In this document: positions 57,690 to 64,000 of the stretch, piece by piece
Numbering within the stretch: the stretch's first letter is position 1
Layout of the letters: every line of letters begins with the position of its first letter
From: Cyanophora paradoxa
Lineage: Eukaryota > Glaucocystophyceae > Cyanophorales > Cyanophoraceae
Length of the DNA: 64,000 nt
NCBI GenBank assembly: GCA_004431415.1
Contig: QPMI01000411.1
Location: forward strand, 1-64,000
Direction of reading: 5' to 3'
Made by a program: the position numbers and the translations under genes
Notes under the pieces: model-generated
Databases searched by the model: none
The model's input: the letters and a program-made list of their open reading frames with translations, nothing else
What the model was told of the DNA's origin: nothing

Positions 57690-60130
57690 TCATGCGCCGT
57701 AGAGGGCGGTGGACATGCGCGGCATCGGGGAGCGGGGCGGCGGCAGGCCCTTCGCCCCCAACTCCGCCTCCAGCGCCGCCTCCACGATCTGCACACGTGC
57801 ATGTACCCCCTCAGAACTCGAGCCGGCGGGTGGCGCGGCGCCAGGGAGAAGCTCGAGCGGGGCGCGCGCCTCGTGCCAGGAGGGCTCGCGACCGCCGAAG
57901 GCCCGCGCCCGGTCGGCGAGCTGGAGGGCGGCGATCTGCCTCAGGTCCCCCAGCGCCGCCTCCGTCTCCGCCTCCGACAGGCCCTTCTGCGGGGCCGAGG
58001 GTCGCCCCGGCGCGGCGCGGAGAAGAAGGGGTCGAGGGGGCGGGGCGCGCACGGCGTCAAGCTCGCCGCGGAAGAGGGCGGACTTCATGGGGGCCGCCTC
58101 CAGGCGCCACTTGAACGACTCGAGGTTCAGCCGGTCCGACAGGCTCTCCACCTTCGCCTCCTGCGCCCCCCCGCCCCGCTCAGCCCGCCCCGCCCTAAGA
58201 CTCGCCGCTTCCGCGCACCAGCCGCGCCCTCGCCCGCTCCTCGACCAGCTGCCGCTCGTAGAGCGCCGCCATCAGCTTCCGGCCTGCCGGCGCCGGCCGA
58301 GTCAAGCGCGGCGGGGCGAGGGGAAGGCTCGGGGCGCGCCCTCCTCGGTGTTGGGGTCCTGGGCGAGGCGCTCGCGCAGGGCGGCAACCTCGGCCTTGAG
58401 CGCGTCCATCGCCTTCTCGCTCTCCTCCACCCGCCGCCGCAGCAGCTCCGCCGCCGCCGCCGCCTCCGCCGCCGTCGCCTCCCGCACCGCCGCCCCGCCC
58501 CCCGCCGCCCCGCCGGCCTCCCCCGCTGCGCAGGAGGCTCAGCTCGCTCGCGCAAGCGGCAGAGGTTGGAGAGTGGGGCACCGGGGGCGCCGAGGTCGAG
58601 GAGGGCGACCTCGAAGCGCCGGGCGCCGCCGAGCACCACGGCGCACAGGCGGCCGCCCACGGGGGCCAGCGTCCCGCTGCACCCCGCCAGCTCCTCCCGC
58701 CTCTGCAGCCGCCCGCTGGCCCCCGCCTTCTCCCACCGCACCGGCTCTGCGCGCCCCGCTCAGCGCGACGCTTCGGCGCTCCACTCGGGTTCGGGGCGGG
58801 GCGCGCCGGTGAGCATGACCCAGAGGGGGTCGGAGGCCTCCGGGTCGAACGCGACGAGGTCCGGCGACCGCAGCCCCGTGCCCACCGCCCAGTGGTACGC
58901 TGTCCCCGCCCGCTCGGGCCACGCCCCGCGTCCCCCCGCGGGGGCCGGAGGCGCGACGGGCAGGGCACCTCTCCTGCTGGGGCCCGGCGAGCGGGAGGGG
59001 TGCTTGGTCCACACCATGGCGTCCGTGGGGAGCGTGCTGCGGAGGGGCGCGGTGGGCCCGGGGCCGAAGAGGAGCGACCGGGCGGCTGGGAGCCTGCACC
59101 TGAGGGAGTACACGGAGCGCTTGAGGCGCATGCCACTGCGCCCGCCGAAGACAAAGAGCTGGTCCCGAACCTGCGGCCGGCCGCTCTCAGGGCGCCCCGG
59201 GAGGCGGGGCCGCGCGGGCTCCGGCTCCGGGCGCGAGGCTCGCCAGCGTGGCGGTGTGGCCGTGCCGCGGAGTGATGCCCTGGCCCGACGTCTTCGCCTT
59301 GGTCCATCGCAGCGTCTCTGGCCGGGCCCGTACGATTGGAGAAGGCAAACGGGGGTACGGGCATCGGGGGGAGGGGGGTGAAGAGGAGGGGGGTTTCAAG
59401 CTGGCGGACCGACGTCGAGGAGGTAGACGTCGGAGAGGCCGCGGCTGCGGTGCCTGAGGTCGGGGCGCCCGCCGAACACCAGGATGCGCTTCGACGCCGG
59501 GAGGTACGTCGCCGTGTGCCCCAGCAGCGGCGGCGGGCTGTCCGCCGCCGTGCTGCGTGCGCGGCGTTGGCCGCACGGCGGGAGCCCGCGCCCCGAGGAG
59601 CGGGAGATCGCTACCTCCCCTTGACGTCAGGCGCCGACCACTCCATCGTCTCTGCGCCCGCCTCAGCGGCGGACGGCGCCGCGGGGTGGGGGGCTCGGCT
59701 GGCTGCTCGCGAACACACCCGTGTTGAGCAGCATCACGTCGTTGAAGCAGGCCTGCATGTCTGCCAGGCGCCGCCGTCGCCGCTCGAACGTCAGGAAGTG
59801 GCGGCGGGGGCTCGCCGGGTGCGCGCCGCACCGGTTCCGCCGATGACGAAGAGCGTCTTGTTGACGAGCGTGGCCGTGTGGTACGCCCGCGCGTGGACCT
59901 CTCCGTGCACGGTTGGCTCGTACCACCGCATCGTCTCTGCGGCGCCGGCGGCGCTCGGGACTTGGTCGCACTTGCGGGGCCAGCGCACTTGCTCGCACCT
60001 AGATCGAGCACGGACACAGTGCTGCTCGCTTGAGTGCCATCGTGGCCCCCGAAAACGATCAGGCGCGTCCCAACGAGCGTCGCTGGAAGGGCGGCGCTCA
60101 GCCGCGCTCAGCCGCGCTCAGCGCGCAATG
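57690..60130 (-). CDS. Kelch-repeat protein with C-terminal coiled coil, 5' end uncertain
   Basis: Kelch blades are read from right to left: ATLVGTRLIVFGGHDGTQAS, MRWYEPTVHGEVHARAYHTA with TLVNKTLFVIGG, CFNDVMLLNTG, GHTATYLPASKRILVFGGRP then DVYLLDV, LRWTKAKTSGQGITPRHGHT, VRDQLFVFGGRSGMRLKRSV and VRWEKAGASGR. Each blade has the kelch GG doublet or W/R spacing. The propeller is followed by a coiled coil (AAAELLRRRVEESEKAMDAL, KAEVAALRERLAQDPNTEE, RKLMAALYERQLVEERARAR) and a Pro-rich end ..MPRMSTALYGA at TGA 57690. Kelch plus coiled-coil proteins of this layout often act in cytoskeletal or polarity assemblies (for example Tea1-like); that is only an analogy. One or more 5' exons may lie right of 60130. 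Trinucleotide-like Gly runs are intron-borne. Confidence 0.75.
60098..60125. repeat. Short tandem repeat (GCTCAGCCGC)n
   Basis: Two full copies and one partial copy of the 10-base unit GCTCAGCCGC run in a row near the 5' end of the kelch gene, probably in an intron. Confidence 0.8.
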
Positions 60131-60483
60131 AGGGGGGCCAAAGCACCGGTGTGGTTTGATAAGAGGCTGGGAAGTGACCCTCGTATTGTCGGCTGAAGCC
60201 ACTGCATAGGGAGGCCGTTGATGCAGGAGCCGAAATCAGGTCAGGTGCAGGTTCTGGCAGCTGATGCAGGTAGCGTATAGCGCAGCTCGCCACGGTAGAT
60301 CCAACGGCTGCGATGCTGAGAGATCTAGACCTAGACGTGCCCGGCGCCCGGGCGCCCGGCGCCGTTGAAGCGGGGTACAAGGAGGACGATAGAACGGGGT
60401 AGGGATTTGCGCCGTTTCACTAATTATAATTATATAACGGCCTCTAGTAGTTCTGTACCCACATTGCAATTTGCAAGCTTGGG

Positions 60484-60518
60484 GTCACCGACTCACCGTG
60501 AGTCACGCGTACGGTGAC
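60484..60518. repeat. Nested inverted repeat (hairpin)
   Basis: The outer arms GTCACCG (60484-60490) and CGGTGAC (60512-60518) enclose a second small stem ACTCA/TGAGT (60491-60503). It forms a nested hairpin in DNA or RNA. There is no T-run after it, so a bacterial-type terminator is not implied. Confidence 0.7.
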
Positions 60519-60614
60519 ACCGTTCCGATCCGTTCGAATCGGCCGGCCGCGTTCTCGCGAGCTTTATAATATAATTAATTGAAACTTGTATATATGTACG
60601 TTTTGTATATATAC

Positions 60615-60653
60615 AGCTAGCTAGCTAGCTATATATGCGCTATATATAGCGCT
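60615..60653. repeat. AGCT tract and TATATA palindrome
   Basis: Four AGCT units run into GCTATATATGCGCTATATAT(AGC), a palindrome centred on GCGC (about 60629-60650). It is self-complementary on both strands and lies in the AT-rich spacer. Confidence 0.8.
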
Positions 60654-61241
60654 CCGAATTAATTTCAAGCTTAATAATCCGAATAAAACTATATAATCGT
60701 TGTTTTATATAATAAAATTATATGTAGAGCAAAAAGAACAGATCGACCAATTTGCCGGACCGAACGTGACGCGTTGATCATGATCAAGATTGCTCCCTCC
60801 CTCAAGTCTGTTGCAAATTGCTGCTGTCCTTCTGGGGTACCGCTAAGGACTGTGAGCGGACTGCGGCGAGCGAAGCGAAGACGCTAGGCGCGTCCTTGCT
60901 ATCTTAGGAGCGAGAGCGGCCTAGAGCGGCCCCCAGCATCAGCACGAGCATCGAAGGCGCGGCGTCCGCTGCTGCGGCGCTTCCAACACCCCAGCTGCGG
61001 TCCTTCCAACGCCGAACGCGGCGCGACACGGTCGGTGACGGCGTTGACCTAGTGCACTCTAGCTAGACAGCTCCCAGGGGACAGAGCGATCATGCTGAAA
61101 GCCTGGTACTCCGGCAATGCCATCAGCGCCTAATAAGCTTGCACGCCTTCAGCGGCACCGGCCAGCAGCGACACAGCTTTGGTTATAGACTGAGCTCTCT
61201 CTGGACCTTCCATATACGTCGGGCGGTCCCCGCATCAAAGA

Positions 61242-64000
61242 ATGGCGAAGGGGGACTATCTTGCGTCTATGTTCGAGGGGGCACAGACGACCAGGACGCG
61301 CGGGGGCGGCGCTCATGGATCGTCTGCACACGGCGTCGGGCCGGGACACGACAAGGAAAGCGGGGGGAAGTGGCGGCACATAGAGTCTGAGTACCTCTTT
61401 CCAGTGCGGCGCGGCGTCGCAGCGCGCCCGCAGCAGCGCCTCACAGAGTGTGCAGGTCCTGTACGCGCTCACAGAGAAACCTGCGAACCAAAGTTCCGCG
61501 TCTCGCCTTCTCGGACCGTGCGCACTGGCTGCACCTTTGCCTCGTCTCGCGCTCCGTCTGACGGGCGGCGCGCGTCCCCTCCCCGTCGCTCTCGGGCGCA
61601 GGGTCCTACTAATACCGGACTTCTTTCGTGCGCACGCGCGTCAGGATTGCTCTTTGTCGCACGCATGTCTCACGCCCGCGCAGAACTAGTAGCTCTGAAT
61701 TTCGCCCTCGATGGACCGACATGGTCCCCGTGAGCCCCCGCTTTCTTGACGCCGCTCTCATGATCGTCGACTGACGCATTGAATGACCGCCGCGCAGGAA
61801 ATTCATGTGCGGCATGCGCCCCCCCGTGCACGGTCGTTGCGTTTGTTTGCTCTCACTGATGCGTGCGTTCCGCGGTTGCCGCGCGCAGTGTAAACTGGAT
61901 AAATGGTGCACTCGAGATCCCGCCCTCCGCGCTTCCGATCTTCGCTCCCTCTGACACGCGCATCCCCCGCCGGTGGCCCCCGCAGACCTAGGCAACTTCT
62001 ACGGTGCGCGGCCGCGCGCCTCGGCGCTGACGGGCTCGGGCCTTCGAGCATGGCCTGACGCGCGTGCACCCACGCAGATGGCATTCTGGCGGACTCTGCG
62101 ACCATCTTCGCGATCCTCTTCTGGGGATCAGTCGTGCGCCCGAACGCCCCGCGCCCAGCCCTCCCGCTCGCCACCACTCAACCCGCCGCAGGTTCTCGTC
62201 ATCATCGCGCTGCTCGATACCTTTACAGTAGTTATTCTTTTCAAGGCGAGCGGTCCCCGCCCGCCCGCTCCCTCATCCGGGCCACGGACTGACGCCGCCG
62301 GTCGCCCCGCAGAGGCGTATGTACAATATCATATTTCCGGTGCGGGGACGGCGAGGGCGCGGGGGGCGTGGGGGAGGCGGCGGGGGGCTGAGGCGGGTGG
62401 CGCGGGGGCGGATGCGCAGGTGAAGATGCTGCGGGTGCTGGTGGCGACGCTCGTGGTGGGCTTCTACCTGCCCATCACGCAGTACCTCCTCTTCGGCGTC
62501 GACTGCATCATGAACGCCGACTCCCCCAAGTCCGCCCGGGGCCCCCCGCCCGCCCCTTCTCGCCGCCCTCGAGCTCGCGGGGCAGCATGGTGAAGATCCT
62601 GGCGGGGTCGACGTGCATGGAGAACCACTTCCTGATCATGGCGGCCCTCTCCACCGCCCTCCTCGTCCTCTTCGTCCCCTTCTGCTGCACCATGTCCCTC
62701 CTCGTGCGCCCCCGGACGCGGAGGCGGGGCACGGCGCCGGCCGGCCCTGACGGCCCGCGCGCGCGCGCCAGACCGTCGACATCGACCTCAAGTCCCGCGA
62801 CTACCTCGGCGCCCCGCACGGTGCGCCGAGGCCGCCCCGGCCGCCCCGGGGCGCAGGGCGGCGGCCGAGGCGGGGCGGGGCGGGGCGCAGGGCGGGTGGA
62901 GTTCCTGTACACGGTGGCGAGGACGGTGCTCGTGCTGCTCGTGCGGCTGGTCTCCGCCAAGAGCGCCGTCCTCGTCCCCGTCGCCCTCGCCATCTCCTCG
63001 GGGCTCCTCACCGTCTGCTACGGCGTCTTCCTCCGTGCGAGCGACGCCGACCCCGCTCCCCGCCGCCCTGCCCCCCCGACTCCGGGATCCCGCAGCGCAC
63101 TACGACCACCGGGTGAACAAGGCGCGCGCGGGGCTGATGGCCGTCTCCACGGGCTTCGCCATCTCGACGGTGATCCTGAACGGGGTCGGGGGGAGCGACT
63201 CGGTCTCGGACGGGGCGCACGACGCCATCTCGATGGCCCTCCTCGCCGCATCCGTCCTCGCCTTCTTCCCGGGCTACCTCCTGGCCCGCTGGCGCGTGCG
63301 CCGCCTGGAGGCGCTGCGCCGCAAGATGGAGGCGGCGATCAACTCGTCGGCGGACTGCGAGGACCGCTTCAGCGCCTACAAGCAGTTCAAGGACCCCTTC
63401 ATCATCGAGACGGACCTCGAGGCGAGCCCCCCGAGGGCAGAGGACCACCTCCTCCTGCCCTCCAGGGGTCTGACGTCGCCCGCGGCCCGCCGCAGGTCTC
63501 GACGCGCTTCATGCGGAAGAGCGGGAACCCGGACGAGGACCTGCCCGTGGCGGAGTCGCTGGTGCGGGCGGGGGTCGCGCAGTTCCCCACCTCGCAGATC
63601 GCCCGCATCGGCTTCTACAACTTCCTCGACGTCTTCAAGGAGGACCACGCCGCCGCCCTCGGCGAGCTCAAGAAGGCCGTCCTCATGAAGTCCCGCGTCC
63701 GCCCCGCCCGCCCCGCCAGCCCCTCGCTGGCGTTGCTGCTCGCTTAGCCCGCTTCGCCCCGCGCGCGCGCAGTTCGACACGCGCTTCATGCTCTTCGCGA
63801 TCAACATGCGGCGGCAGCAGACGGTGGCGGGGATGGGCCAGCTGAACCTCGTCGCCATGCTGGAGCTCGCGCGCGACTACAAGGAGGCCGTGCGGCAGCA
63901 CAACGAGGCGATCAAGCTCCTCCGCGACTTCTGGAAGTGGACCATCAAGACGCGCCTCCGCGACGCCGACACCGCCGGCAAGAAGCTCGACGTCATCGAC
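61242..64000 (+). CDS. TmcB/TmcC-like multi-pass membrane protein with TPR-like repeats, 3' cut by window
   Basis: The start ATG 61242 (MAKGDYLASMFEGAQ) is supported because exon 1 (61242-61403) ends WRHIESEYLFP in phase with exon 2 at 61456 (VLYALTEKP), the usual Tmc-type opening. Hydrophobic exons follow: LVALNFALDGPTWSP, DSATIFAILFWGSVLVIIAL, KMLRVLVATLVVGFYLPITQ, FLIMAALSTALLVLFVPFCC, VEFLYTVARTVLVLLVRLVS, VPVALAISSGLLTVCYGVFL and LMAVSTGFAISTVILNGVGG. A final membrane helix (AISMALLAASVLAFFPGYLL) precedes a soluble part with VSTRFMRKSGNPDEDLPVAE, GVAQFPTSQIARIGFYNFLD and FDTRFMLFAINMRRQQTVAG, the family's TPR-like repeats. It is still open at 64000. Dictyostelium and alveolate relatives often add PAS domains further on. 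The intron at 62246 uses a GC donor. A sensory membrane protein is inferred. Confidence 0.75.

Larger units (their letters stand above)
60131..61241. other. AT-rich intergenic region with hairpins
   Basis: This 1.1 kb divergent region between the kelch (-) and Tmc-like (+) genes is the most AT-rich part of the window (60420-60730). It holds a 35-base hairpin (60484-60518), a TATA-rich palindrome (60615-60653) and runs of ATTAATT and TATATAATAAAATTATA character. No gene was seen. It is a plausible promoter pair or nucleosome-depleted spacer. Confidence 0.55.

Noticed and set aside
60520-60550. CCGATCCGTTCGAATCGG as a tRNA T-arm
   Set aside because: It is a simple palindrome; the upstream sequence folds into another hairpin, not a cloverleaf.
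1-64000. Bacterial-style operons, ribosome binding sites or CRISPR arrays
   Set aside because: Genes are intron-rich and eukaryotic; the short repeats present have no regular spacer pattern.

Overview
This window looks like nuclear DNA from a GC-rich, flagellated unicellular eukaryote, most likely a microalga. Genes lie on both strands without operons. Almost all are broken by many short introns (about 50-110 bases). Clear homologues of axonemal and ciliary proteins are present (outer-arm dynein intermediate chain DNAI2, an IFT144-type propeller, a WDR62/MAPKBP1 protein). Introns share a style: donors of the form G[T/C]NCGCC (many are GC rather than GT), C-rich bodies often carrying (CCCCG)n, a CTGAC/CTCAG-like element near the 3' end, and a CGCAG acceptor. 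A haptophyte or pelagophyte would fit, but the sequence alone does not settle the lineage.

Layout. 1-5620 (-) is a decayed or poorly assembled retroelement with a CCHC-knuckle Gag and an overlapping second frame of unknown type, running off the left edge. 6344-6770 (+) is the 3' end of a pyruvate phosphate dikinase gene with its upstream part missing. 7479-16971 (-) is a long DDX60-like Ski2-family helicase gene. It is divergent, at about 70 bases, from an AI-2E-family membrane protein (17039-19636 +). A + strand series follows: a WDR62/MAPKBP1-like double WD40 protein (19882-25566), DNAI2 (25889-28826) and an unrecognised multi-exon gene (29407-32508). After a gene-poor, repeat-bearing stretch comes bifunctional lysine-ketoglutarate reductase/saccharopine dehydrogenase (34757-40060 -), with a plant-type interdomain.

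The right part holds an IFT144-like propeller joined to a charged coiled coil (40547-44003 -), a small four-helix membrane protein (44194-45014 +), two unrecognised genes (45282-46460 - and 46980-48780 +), an insulin-degrading-enzyme type M16 metalloprotease (49076-53916 -), a GT54/MGAT4-like Golgi glycosyltransferase (55169-57071 -), a kelch/coiled-coil protein (57690-60130 -) and the 5' part of a TmcB/TmcC-like multi-pass membrane protein with TPR-like repeats (61242 to the right edge, +). Gene-poor gaps at 32.5-34.7, 53.9-55.1 and 60.1-61.2 kb are AT-richer and full of palindromes and short direct repeats.

The genes do not form one pathway. Common themes are cilium building and motility (DNAI2, IFT144-like, WDR62-like) and general metabolism (lysine breakdown, peptide turnover, N-glycan branching). 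Exon joins were read by eye from homology and reading frame. The best-supported ones are quoted with coordinates; gene ends marked tentative may move by one exon.
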